Assembly: GCA_934552855.1 (NCBI GenBank)
Contig: CAKTEU010000003.1
Coordinates: 43,207-107,206 of the forward strand
DNA from: an uncultured Eubacteriales bacterium
GTDB lineage: Bacteria; Bacillota; Clostridia; Oscillospirales; Acutalibacteraceae
DNA length: 64,000 bases
Reading direction: 5' to 3'
A program made the translations under genes and the position numbers. The notes under the pieces were generated by a model. It did not search any database. It saw only the letters and a list, made by a program, of their open reading frames with translations, and was not told where the DNA came from. Positions 1 to 7,085 of this stretch are shown here, piece after piece (the first letter of the stretch is position 1; each line of letters starts with the position of its first letter).

Positions 1-1
1 A

Positions 2-451
2 TCCTTCGGAAAATCAACGGACAACATTTCGGTTTGCACAAAAAATCCGGACGGAACCTTCAGCGTGCTTTATACAATCGACAAAAGCGCAGTTGACGTT
101 TGGTTTGCCGGAAGAACCGATTTGAAAATTCAAACCAGCGAAAACGTTTCTTCGCTTCTCGGCGGACTTTCCGGCCTCGGAATTACGGCAGACACGGAAA
201 AAACAAACGTTGCAATGACGCTTTACGGACAAAGCATTGAAAAGGGCAAGGAATACTACGTATACATTCCGGCCTATTACTTCCTTGACGAAAGCGGAAA
301 CTCAAACGCCGGCGCATATATCCCAATTGAAAAGGAAAAAATCAACTCATATACGGGTGACCTTCTTTCCGACCTTCAGAATGCCGCAGACGATGTTTAT
401 GACATTGCAATAAGAGGTTATGAAACCGTTGCCGGACTTATAGGAAGATAA
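2..451 (+). CDS. C-terminal fragment of an unknown protein (5' end outside window)
   Basis: The frame is open from base 2 to the TAA at 449-451, so this is the last 149 residues of a larger gene that starts before the window. An internal GTG at 65 is not a convincing start because coding continues upstream and no Shine-Dalgarno sequence precedes it. The visible part has alternating beta-type segments (around YYVYIPAYYFLDESG) and ends in an amphipathic stretch (DDVYDIAIRGYETVAGLIGR). I do not recognise the family. The beta-rich character and a segment like 'GKEYYVYIPAYYF' would suit a carbohydrate-binding or Ig-like domain of an exported protein, but that is a guess. It is followed by a good intrinsic terminator. 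Confidence 0.75.
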   Translation, partial: SFGKSTDNISVCTKNPDGTFSVLYTIDKSAVDVWFAGRTDLKIQTSENVSSLLGGLSGLGITADTEKTNVAMTLYGQSIEKGKEYYVYIPAYYFLDESGNSNAGAYIPIEKEKINSYTGDLLSDLQNAADDVYDIAIRGYETVAGLIGR

Positions 452-476
452 AAAACAAAACTTTTCATTAATTAAT

Positions 477-516
477 AACGGTTGCCGCAAAACTTGATTT
501 ACGACAACCGTTTTAA
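477..516 (+). terminator. Rho-independent terminator after the partial gene
   Basis: AACGGTTG at 477-484 pairs perfectly with CAACCGTT at 505-512, followed by a T-rich run. It lies 26 bases after the stop of the partial plus-strand gene and between convergent genes, so it may also stop the minus-strand 36-codon gene. Confidence 0.75.
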
Positions 517-546
517 TATTTTCAATTTTAATTAACCGGTTTTTGA

Positions 547-657
547 TTACATAACCGATTTGATAAGGGCAACAAATTCGTCCCAGAATGATTTGAAGTC
601 AACTCTTGAAAAACCGTGTCTTAAAAAGTCAATGATTGTATCCAAAACCTCGCTCAT
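547..657 (-). CDS. 36-aa amphipathic small protein, function unknown
   Basis: ATG at 657 is preceded by GCGAGGTG at a normal distance, and the frame runs 36 codons to TAA at 547. The product starts MSEVLDTIIDFLRHGFSR and ends FWDEFVALIKSVM. It looks like two amphipathic helices separated near VDFKS, with hydrophobic faces of Ile, Leu, Phe, Trp and Val and mainly acidic polar faces. It has no signal peptide and no long membrane segment. It stands alone between convergent terminators and the 545-aa gene, which ends at 782. It could be a small membrane-surface-binding protein or a toxin-like peptide; the resemblance to the tails of the giant exoproteins is only in general pattern. No family recognised. 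Confidence 0.5.
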   Translation of the reverse strand: MSEVLDTIIDFLRHGFSRVDFKSFWDEFVALIKSVM

Positions 658-699
658 GTGTTTTCACCTCGCTTTTCAATCGGTAATTATTTCAAAACA

Positions 700-721
700 T
701 TAACAAGTTTTGTCTTGTTAA
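700..721 (-). promoter_or_regulatory. Perfect inverted repeat upstream of the 36-codon gene
   Basis: TTAACAAG, six bases, then CTTGTTAA form a perfect 8-bp inverted repeat. It lies between a minus-strand TATAAT (about 722-730) and the small gene's start. It could be an operator or a weak terminator for the 545-aa gene, whose stop is at 782. The run of T after it is poor. Confidence 0.35.
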
Positions 722-781
722 TTATATATTAATATTTTTTGCTTAAATTAAACTTAAAACATCCGACAGTTTAATTAAGAA

Positions 782-2419
782 TTATTCGATTCCGCTGAAA
801 AGAGAGTCATCGTCATATTCGTCAGCGGTTTTTTCTTTGCTTTGTTCTTCTTGGTGTTGAGGCTCAAAATCTTCCTCCTCGCCGTCAAAGTCATCGTCAT
901 AATAATCATCGTCAAAATCATAACGAACCGTTCTTTTTCTGAATGCAAGGCAAAGAACAAGGGTAACGATTATTGCAAGTGCAACAAGACCGAGAAGAAT
1001 AAAAAGGAAGTTGTCAACAATCGCTCTCACGGTTTTTCCGAACGACGGAACGGTTTTCACAATTATGCCCAAAACATCGTTTTTTTCAATTGCGGCGGAA
1101 GAAACAGTGTAATATTCGGTTCCGTTGCCTGCTGTTTTTTCGCAGGTTTTAACGCCGAAGGAGAATGAGCGAAGTTCACGGTTAATAAAGATAACCTTTT
1201 GACCGTCTGCAATTGAAGAACTTTTTTTGCAAATTACAAAATCGTTGCTTCTGACTTCTGCGTCCTCATAACTGTTGGTTGCCGAAAAGAACATATATCC
1301 CGCAAGGGAACGTTCGCTGTTCACGGTGAAAACGCAGGCACCTGTGAGTGCCGTTGCAACAAGAGTTAAAACAAGAATAATGCTGAGAAGCACTTTTGCA
1401 AAAACTGCCTTGCCGGAACGTTTTTCAGGCTCAATTTCGCCAAAATCAAAATTTCCGTCTTCTTCGTTTCGCTCAAACGGAACGTCAAGCGAATCGTCAT
1501 AAGGCTCGTTGTCACGGTTATCAAAACTGTCGGTTTTTTCGGTGGGGGCAGAATCGGAGTTTACCTCTGCTTCAGGAAAAGAATTGACGGCCGGCCTTGC
1601 TTCTTTTTCGGCTTCTGTTTTGATTTCGGGAATAGGAACGTTTTTTTCAATTGCATCCTTTGCTTTTTCGTTCAAAGAAAAGGCGGCTTTCGGCTGTTCT
1701 TCGGCCGGGGCAGCTTGTTCTTCAGGCTCTTCTTCGGCCGGGGCAGCTTGTTCTTCAGGCTCTTTTTCGGCCGGAACAAAGGCTTTTCGATCCTGTCTGA
1801 TTCTTGGCGGAATGCCAAGTTCCGGGTCCGCAACAGGTTCTTTTTGAACTGCACCTGCGTTCAAAACTTCATTTTCGGCAATTATGTCCTTTGCTGTTTT
1901 TTTCTTTCCTTTTCTTTCATTTCGTCTGTTTTTGAAAAGATTTTTTCTTGAAGAAAAGGTTTCATCCTCTTCTTCGTCATCATCATAATCGCCGCTCATG
2001 ATTTTTGCGTAATCATTCATAAGTCCGGAAAGGTTTTCTTCCTTTTGAGGGTCGGGCTTTTGAACTCTTGCCTGCACCTTTTGAGTCGGAGCGGGTTCAA
2101 AGTTCACCGGAGCTTTCGGCTGAAGTTCCGAAAGCGGAGCGGGTCTTTTTCTTTGCGGTTCCTGCGAAGAAGGGCGGGGCAAAAAATCATTTTTTTCCGC
2201 AAATTGTTTTATAAAACTGTCAACGTCGTTTGAAATTTCTTTCGGGTGAGTTGAACGAACGGGGGAAGGTGCGTTTTGACTTTCCGGCGTTTCAAAGCTT
2301 CCTTCAAGAACTTCGCTTTTTAAAAGCGAGGAACCCTTTTTAATCTCGTTTTCGGCCGAGATTGCTTTATCGTATAAGTTGTTAAGCTCATCAAGACTTT
2401 TTGGTCTGTAGCCCGCCAA
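782..2419 (-). CDS. Membrane protein with long acidic/proline cytosolic region and degenerate signal-peptidase-like domain
   Basis: 545 residues from a TTG start at 2419, with AAGGA upstream and no better in-frame ATG. Residues 1 to about 335 are soluble, rich in Glu, Lys, Pro and Ala, with a tandem PEEQAAPAEE repeat near 220-240. A membrane helix follows (about 338-365), then a roughly 100-residue external domain and a second helix (about 471-495), then a very acidic tail (DDDYYDDDFDGEEEDF). The external domain reads like the beta core of SipW/S26 signal peptidases: GYMFF, then RSNDFVICK (like 'GDLVIV'), GQKVIFI, YYTVSSAAIEKND, then VLGIIVKTVPSFG and the closing helix. The expected catalytic Ser and Lys/His are not apparent, so I infer a pseudo-peptidase or sensor. 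It lies 42 bases behind the DivIVA-like gene, suggesting a cell-pole or envelope role. Confidence 0.7.
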   Translation of the reverse strand: MAGYRPKSLDELNNLYDKAISAENEIKKGSSLLKSEVLEGSFETPESQNAPSPVRSTHPKEISNDVDSFIKQFAEKNDFLPRPSSQEPQRKRPAPLSELQPKAPVNFEPAPTQKVQARVQKPDPQKEENLSGLMNDYAKIMSGDYDDDEEEDETFSSRKNLFKNRRNERKGKKKTAKDIIAENEVLNAGAVQKEPVADPELGIPPRIRQDRKAFVPAEKEPEEQAAPAEEEPEEQAAPAEEQPKAAFSLNEKAKDAIEKNVPIPEIKTEAEKEARPAVNSFPEAEVNSDSAPTEKTDSFDNRDNEPYDDSLDVPFERNEEDGNFDFGEIEPEKRSGKAVFAKVLLSIILVLTLVATALTGACVFTVNSERSLAGYMFFSATNSYEDAEVRSNDFVICKKSSSIADGQKVIFINRELRSFSFGVKTCEKTAGNGTEYYTVSSAAIEKNDVLGIIVKTVPSFGKTVRAIVDNFLFILLGLVALAIIVTLVLCLAFRKRTVRYDFDDDYYDDDFDGEEEDFEPQHQEEQSKEKTADEYDDDSLFSGIE

Positions 2420-2461
2420 TTAAATCACATCCTTCATTTTTTTAAAAAGGCGGAAGTTTTT

Positions 2462-2890
2462 TTACTGAATGCCCTTTTCAAGAATAACGTTTATCATTTC
2501 GTTAATGCTTTTAAGGTTTTTCATAATAGTTGTGTTTTCGGTTCTGATTTCAACCGAATTTTCCATCGCCTGTCGAACAATGTTGCGGCTTTTTTCGTTT
2601 GCATTTTCAATAATTTCCTGCGCTTTTTGTTCTGCATTTTGTTTCACTCTTTCAACGGTTGCGGTGAGTTCTTCAAAAACACGCCGAATAACTTCGTTTT
2701 GATTGTTTTCGTCAATTGTGAAATACATTCCGAGATCTTTGACGTTTTCTTCAAGCATTGAAAGCTTTTTTTCCATTTCTTCGCCCCAGGCGACGGCGTT
2801 GCTGTATTCGGCCTGAAGAAGTTCAATATACTTGTCAACTTCACGAACGGAATAACCGTTTTCTTCAAGCGAAAAATTGATTTTTGCCAT
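2462..2890 (-). CDS. DivIVA/GpsB-like coiled-coil protein
   Basis: 142 residues. The N-terminus (SLEENGYSVREVDKYIELLQ) matches the lipid-binding/GpsB-type start of DivIVA-domain proteins, in which a GY..xxVD.(F/Y) motif is followed by a coiled coil. The rest (about 30-130) is heptad-rich with many Glu, Lys and Asn, including AEQKAQEIIENANEKSRNIV, typical of DivIVA relatives. Family members mark negatively curved membrane at poles and septa and recruit division, wall-synthesis or chromosome-segregation proteins. It is shorter than B. subtilis DivIVA (164 aa), so it may be a paralogue rather than the main one. The start has AGGAGG eight bases upstream. It is first in an operon with the 545-aa membrane protein. 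Confidence 0.8.
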   Translation of the reverse strand: MAKINFSLEENGYSVREVDKYIELLQAEYSNAVAWGEEMEKKLSMLEENVKDLGMYFTIDENNQNEVIRRVFEELTATVERVKQNAEQKAQEIIENANEKSRNIVRQAMENSVEIRTENTTIMKNLKSINEMINVILEKGIQ

Positions 2891-2980
2891 TTGTTATCCT
2901 CCTGATAAATAAAGGGTTTTTCTTATTCCTCTGACGAAAAACCGTCCGATATTCAATGTTTACTTAGCAATACATCATGA

Positions 2981-3009
2981 ATTATACTCTATACCTCAAC
3001 AAAATTCAA
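2981..3009 (-). promoter_or_regulatory. Sigma-A-type promoter for the DivIVA-like operon
   Basis: On the minus strand TTGAAT (3004-3009) and TATAAT (2981-2986) are separated by 17 bases, about 90 bases upstream of the start codon. Confidence 0.7.
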
Positions 3010-3330
3010 CACTATCCAAGCAATTTTTACATCTTGGTAATCTGTAATTAACAGGAAATGAGGGCGCACGGTCACGCAATTTGTGGTTATGTAATAAAAA
3101 CTTTTTGCGGTAATTCTTCGACGGATATAAACGGGTATACGTTTCGCACTTGTTTGTTGTAACTGCCTGCCGACTCATAGAAACGTTGCCGCCTTAATGC
3201 CGTGAATTTATATGAATTTGTATGGTTTAATTTGTAGGGGAGCCTCACAATGTCAAGAGCAACAACATAGTTTACAGGTGGTGCAAGTACATGGTTTACA
3301 CATTTGCAGTCTACAAATACGCCTGTTGAC
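3010..3330. other. Intergenic stretch with no recognisable gene
   Basis: Short open frames here lack ribosome binding sites and recognisable products. No RNA gene or repeat was recognised. It separates the DivIVA promoter from the end of the rnf operon. Confidence 0.5.
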
Positions 3331-3364
3331 CAAAAAACAGAGCAGCCGTTTTGACTGCTCTGCT
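3331..3364 (-). terminator. Terminator of the rnf operon
   Basis: CAGAGCAG (3338-3345) pairs with CTGCTCTG (3355-3362). On the minus strand the hairpin is followed by TTTTTT, and it lies 22 bases after the rnfB stop. Confidence 0.85.
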
Positions 3365-3385
3365 TTAATGAATATTGTAACCTTA

Positions 3386-4195
3386 TCAGAATAACTTCTT
3401 AACCATATAAAGGTCAATGCAGCCGACCGGGCAAACGGCGTGGCATTTTCCGCAGCCGACGCACTTATCGTAATCAACCTTTGCACAGAAGTTTTCAACC
3501 GTAACTGCGCCTTCTTCGCACGCCTTGACGCACTTCATGCAGCCGATGCAGCCGGCTTTGCACTGCTTTCTTGTCTGTGCGCCCTTGTCGTGGTTTTTGC
3601 AAAGAACCGCAGCTTTGATTGTGTCAAGCGGAAAAAGGTCGATGAGCTGCCTCGGGCAGGTTTTGATGCACTTTTTGCAGGCACGGCACTTGCTTGGGTT
3701 GATTCTTGCAACGCCTTCGCAGATGAAAATTGCATCATACGGACAAACTTCAACGCAGTCGCCGAAGCCGATACAGCCGTGAACGCAGCTTTTTGGTCCG
3801 CCGAAAAGCTGTGTTGCCATTTTGCAGGAATGAACGCCGCTGTATTCAAGCTTTTCCGGTGTGTTTGCGCTGTTACCCCGGCACATTACGGCAGCAACCA
3901 TAGGAGTGATTTTTCCGGCTTCAAGACCCATGATTTGACCGATTTGAGCGGCAACATCGTTTCCTCCGGGAATGCAAAGATTACATTCCTTTGTTTCGCC
4001 CTTTGAAAGTGCGGCGGCATAACCGTCACAGCCGGTAAAGCCGCATGCGCCGCAGTTTGCGCCGGGAAGGCACGCACGAATCTGCTCTGCCTTTTCATCA
4101 ACCGGAACGGCAAAAACCGCCGAAGCAACTGCAAGTCCGATTCCGGCAATAAGACCGATTGCGGCAACGATTACAACGGGAATAATAATATCCAT
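3386..4195 (-). CDS. rnfB: Ion-translocating oxidoreductase subunit B (Rnf, iron-sulfur)
   Basis: RnfB is the ferredoxin-facing subunit of the Rnf complex, which couples reduced ferredoxin:NAD+ oxidoreduction to Na+ or H+ export across the membrane. The 269-residue protein has an N-terminal membrane helix (about 4-28), then the four-cysteine omega-type cluster C42-C48-C51-C56 (CLPGANCGACGFTGC). Several ferredoxin-type [4Fe-4S] motifs follow (DCVEVCPYDAI, CRACKKCIKTCP, CIGCMKCVKACEE, CVGCGKCHAVCP). This is the last gene of the operon, 14 bases behind rnfA, with AAGGGGG before its ATG. A strong terminator follows. Confidence 0.96.
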   Translation of the reverse strand: MDIIIPVVIVAAIGLIAGIGLAVASAVFAVPVDEKAEQIRACLPGANCGACGFTGCDGYAAALSKGETKECNLCIPGGNDVAAQIGQIMGLEAGKITPMVAAVMCRGNSANTPEKLEYSGVHSCKMATQLFGGPKSCVHGCIGFGDCVEVCPYDAIFICEGVARINPSKCRACKKCIKTCPRQLIDLFPLDTIKAAVLCKNHDKGAQTRKQCKAGCIGCMKCVKACEEGAVTVENFCAKVDYDKCVGCGKCHAVCPVGCIDLYMVKKLF

Positions 4196-4209
4196 TTTTC
4201 GCTACCCCC

Positions 4210-4806
4210 TTAACCGAAAATGTTATCAACGATTCCGGTGAAACCGAGGAACGACACCGAAACGAGCGAAGCGGCAACAAGCGTGATCGGAAGTCCGCGC
4301 ATGAACTTCGGAATGTCGCAGCTTTCCATTCTTTCACGAACGCCGGCAAACATTACCATTGCAAGCATGAAGCCGAGACCTGCACCGACCGAATTGAACA
4401 TTGACTGTGCAAAATTATAACCGTTGTCAATGTTAAGAATAACAACGCCGAGAACCGCACAGTTTGTTGTGATGAGCGGAAGATAAATTCCGAGTGCGTT
4501 ATAAAGTGCCGGTATATACTTTTTGAGAATGATTTCAACAAGCTGAACAAGTGCCGCAATAACAAGAATAAAGACGATTGTTTGAAGATAGGAAAGTCCT
4601 TTGCTTTCAAGCAGCGTGTTGATAGGATAACAAACGGCGGTTGAAAGAGCCATAACAAAAATTACGGCTGCGCTCATTCCCACTGCGGTGTTGAGCTTTT
4701 TTGAAACGCCGAGGAACGGACAGATTCCGAGGAACTTTGCAAGAACAAAGTTCTGGGTGAGAATTGCCGTCATGAGTATTGCAAGAAGTCCTTTTGTCAT
4801 TTCCAT
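4210..4806 (-). CDS. rnfA: Ion-translocating oxidoreductase subunit A (Rnf)
   Basis: 198 residues, very hydrophobic, six predicted membrane helices; the family length is about 190. Motifs typical of RnfA/NqrE include LTQNFVLAKFLGICPFLGVSKK near the N-terminus and the repeated inverted fold LPLITTNCAVLGV near the middle. RnfA and RnfE are paralogous subunits that together hold an intramembrane iron-sulfur cluster, here probably via the Cys residues in ICPFLG and TTNCAVLG. The ATG overlaps the rnfE TGA by one base (TGATG), so translation is coupled. Confidence 0.96.
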   Translation of the reverse strand: MEMTKGLLAILMTAILTQNFVLAKFLGICPFLGVSKKLNTAVGMSAAVIFVMALSTAVCYPINTLLESKGLSYLQTIVFILVIAALVQLVEIILKKYIPALYNALGIYLPLITTNCAVLGVVILNIDNGYNFAQSMFNSVGAGLGFMLAMVMFAGVRERMESCDIPKFMRGLPITLVAASLVSVSFLGFTGIVDNIFG

Positions 4807-5528
4807 CAGTCAATACCCTCCTTGCCGTCTCCGGAAAAGTCTCCGGATTCTTTTTCCTTTTTATTGAGTGTGCAGGTTGCCGCCATCGGACAAGCTTCGC
4901 AGCCGCGAAGTTCCGCTCTGGGCTTGCCTTTGCTTTCCGCAATCCTGTTGACCGTTGCCATAAGAACACCGAAGACGAAGAATCCTCCCGGAGGAAGAAT
5001 GAAAATGAGCATCGGGTTCTGCGAAAGGAACGGAATGCTGAGACCGAGGAACGAGCCTGCACCGAGGATTTCACGAACGGAGCTCATAAGGAAAAGTGCG
5101 GTTGTGAAGCCCACACCCATTCCGAGTCCGTCAACGGCGGAGGCAAGAACCGGGTTTTTGCTTGCGAAGGCTTCCGCTCTGCCGAGAATGATGCAGTTAA
5201 CAACGATAAGCGGAAGATAAACGCCAAGCTGTTCGTCAAGGTCGGGAGCGAACGCTTTGACAAGCATTTGAACAATTGTAACGAACGAAGCGATTACAAC
5301 AACGTATGCGGGAATACGAACCTTTTCCGGGATAACCTTTCTCAGTGCCGAAATTGCAATGTTTGAGCAAACAAGAACAATTGAAGCGGCAACACCCATT
5401 CCGAGCGCAGACTGAACCGAAGTTGTTGTTGCAAGGGTCGGACACGTTCCGAGAACGAGTCGCAAAGTCGGGTTTTCGGCAAGAATACCTTTTGTGAACT
5501 CTTTACCGAGCGATCTTTTTTCAGCCAT
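4806..5528 (-). CDS. rnfE: Ion-translocating oxidoreductase subunit E (Rnf)
   Basis: 240 residues from ATG 5528, chosen because GGGAGG lies eight bases upstream; an ATG/TTG further up has no such site. It is the RnfE/NqrD paralogue of RnfA, with six membrane helices and the conserved segments LVLGTCPTLA and LPLIVVNCIILGRAEAFA, whose Cys residues are the expected cluster ligands. The C-terminus carries an extra soluble tail of about 30 residues with Cys-rich CEACPMAATCTLN, also seen in some clostridial RnfE proteins and possibly a metal site. It overlaps rnfG by eight bases and rnfA by one. Confidence 0.95.
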   Translation of the reverse strand: MAEKRSLGKEFTKGILAENPTLRLVLGTCPTLATTTSVQSALGMGVAASIVLVCSNIAISALRKVIPEKVRIPAYVVVIASFVTIVQMLVKAFAPDLDEQLGVYLPLIVVNCIILGRAEAFASKNPVLASAVDGLGMGVGFTTALFLMSSVREILGAGSFLGLSIPFLSQNPMLIFILPPGGFFVFGVLMATVNRIAESKGKPRAELRGCEACPMAATCTLNKKEKESGDFSGDGKEGID

Positions 5529-6090
5529 TAAAAGCACCTCCCTTTATCGTTTCAAATGCGGCCGAAGCGGCGTTGACGGCGGAAACAACAGCTTTTGAAG
5601 TTATTGTTGCGGCTGTGATTGCCTGAATGTTCTGACCGTCGTTTGAAGTTTTGTTGACCGTAAGCTCTCCGCTTTTTCCGATGAAGCGGTTTTTGAAATC
5701 CGGCTTTGTGCTGTTTGCGCCGAGACCGGGCGTTTCGTCGTGAGAAAGAATTTCAATTCCGGTGATTACGCCTTCGGTATCCATGCCTATCATGACCGAA
5801 ACCGTTCCGCCGTATCCCTTTGCGCCGCTTGTGAAAACATAGCCGACGTTATTTGAATCCTTTGTTCCAACACAGTATGTTATGCCGTTTTCAAGCGTTG
5901 TAACGTCCGAAAACTCGGCCGCTTCCGGAAGCACAAGCGCACGGGAGCTGTTTTCCTTTTCAACCTGATTAGCCGCAATTTTGCTTGCCGTAACAGTGTT
6001 TGTGAAAGCAAGAAGCGCAGTTGCAACAAGGCAGATGATAAGAAGTGCGGCGGCAGGAACGATAATTGCTTTTGGAGTTATTTTCTTCAT
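5521..6090 (-). CDS. rnfG: Ion-translocating oxidoreductase subunit G (Rnf, FMN-binding)
   Basis: 189 residues: one N-terminal membrane helix (about 10-32) and an extracytoplasmic FMN-binding domain. Residues ETPGLGANSTKPDF match the conserved 'HxETPGLG' region of RnfG/NqrC. The flavinylation site is TAATIT at 159-164; Thr164 is the expected covalent FMN attachment residue, matching the family [ST]GATxT except that Ala replaces Gly. The modifying enzyme ApbE is encoded in the same operon. The ATG overlaps the rnfD stop (ATGA), indicating translational coupling. Confidence 0.95.
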   Translation of the reverse strand: MKKITPKAIIVPAAALLIICLVATALLAFTNTVTASKIAANQVEKENSSRALVLPEAAEFSDVTTLENGITYCVGTKDSNNVGYVFTSGAKGYGGTVSVMIGMDTEGVITGIEILSHDETPGLGANSTKPDFKNRFIGKSGELTVNKTSNDGQNIQAITAATITSKAVVSAVNAASAAFETIKGGAFNG

Positions 6091-7085
6091 GCTTTTGCCG
6101 CCTCCTTTTCCTTTTTCTCTTTAACAAAACCAAATGGCTTTGAGGTTGTGAGACGTTCGATGTGCGGAACAAGAATGTTCATGAGAATGATTGAGAACGA
6201 CACGCCTTCGGGAAGTGAGCCGAAAATGCGGATAACCGAAGTGATAAGTCCGCAGCCGATTCCGAAAACAATGCGCCCTTTGAGATTAATGGGCGACGTT
6301 GTGTAATCGGTAGCCATGAAGAATGCGCCAAGGAAAAGTCCGCCGCCGAGAAGTTCATAGGCAACATACTCAAAATTGCCTTTTCCGGCAATGAGCATAC
6401 AAACAGCAACCGTTCCGATGAATGAAAACGGAATTGCCGGAGAAATGACTCTTCTGAGGAGAAGATAAAACGCACCGGCAAGAAGTGCGAGCGAGCAAAC
6501 CTCGCCCATTGAACCGCCGTGATAGCCGATAAGCATTTGAGTAAGTGAAGGAAGGTCACTTGCAAGCGAAAGGTCGCCGCCTTTTGCTGCAGCGAGTGAA
6601 GCCATCGGCGTTGCGGTTGTTACCGCATCGGCAGCCCAACCGTTTGTGAACGGAGCAACCCATTTTGCCATAGCGGTCGGGAACGAAACCATAAGAATAA
6701 TTCTTGCGGTCATTGCCGGGTTAACAAAGTTTTGACCTATACCGCCGAACATTTGCTTAACAACAACAATTGCAACAACCGAACCGATTGCGCCAATCCA
6801 CAAGGGAAGGGTTGACGGAAGGTTGAGCGCAAGGATAAGACCGGTAACAACGGCTGAAAGGTCGCCGAGAGTACCGTTTCGTTTCATAACTTTTCTTGAG
6901 ATATACTCCGCAAGAACCGCAGAACCGATTGTGACTGCGGCAAGGGCAAGCGCTCTTGTTCCGAAGTATACAATCGACATAATGAGGGCGGGCACAAGCG
7001 AGATGATTACGTCGAGCATGATGCCGGTCGTTGTTTCGCTTGAACGAACGTGCGGCGAAGCGCTGACTGTGAGTTTTTTTGTCAT
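6087..7085 (-). CDS. rnfD: Ion-translocating oxidoreductase subunit D (Rnf, FMN-binding)
   Basis: 332 residues from the ATG at 7085; a longer open frame upstream overlaps rnfC and does not look like RnfD. The start MTKKLTVSASPHVRS is typical of RnfD ('SSPH'). Around ten membrane helices are predicted, with GGIGQNFVNPAMTARI and FFMATDYTTSPI as conserved landmarks. The covalent FMN site is probably Thr159 in DAVTTAT (153-159), matching Dxx[ST]xAT. The stop of rnfC and start of rnfD share one base. Confidence 0.95.
   Translation of the reverse strand: MTKKLTVSASPHVRSSETTTGIMLDVIISLVPALIMSIVYFGTRALALAAVTIGSAVLAEYISRKVMKRNGTLGDLSAVVTGLILALNLPSTLPLWIGAIGSVVAIVVVKQMFGGIGQNFVNPAMTARIILMVSFPTAMAKWVAPFTNGWAADAVTTATPMASLAAAKGGDLSLASDLPSLTQMLIGYHGGSMGEVCSLALLAGAFYLLLRRVISPAIPFSFIGTVAVCMLIAGKGNFEYVAYELLGGGLFLGAFFMATDYTTSPINLKGRIVFGIGCGLITSVIRIFGSLPEGVSFSIILMNILVPHIERLTTSKPFGFVKEKKEKEAAKA

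Noticed and set aside
3179..3330. Possible small plus-strand gene after GTAGGGGAGCC
   Set aside because: The GGGGAG could act as a ribosome binding site, but the following ATG frame stops after five codons.
4779..5366. 195-codon plus-strand frame opposite rnfE
   Set aside because: It is the antisense shadow of rnfE, with Asn/Arg/Cys-rich composition and no recognisable domain.
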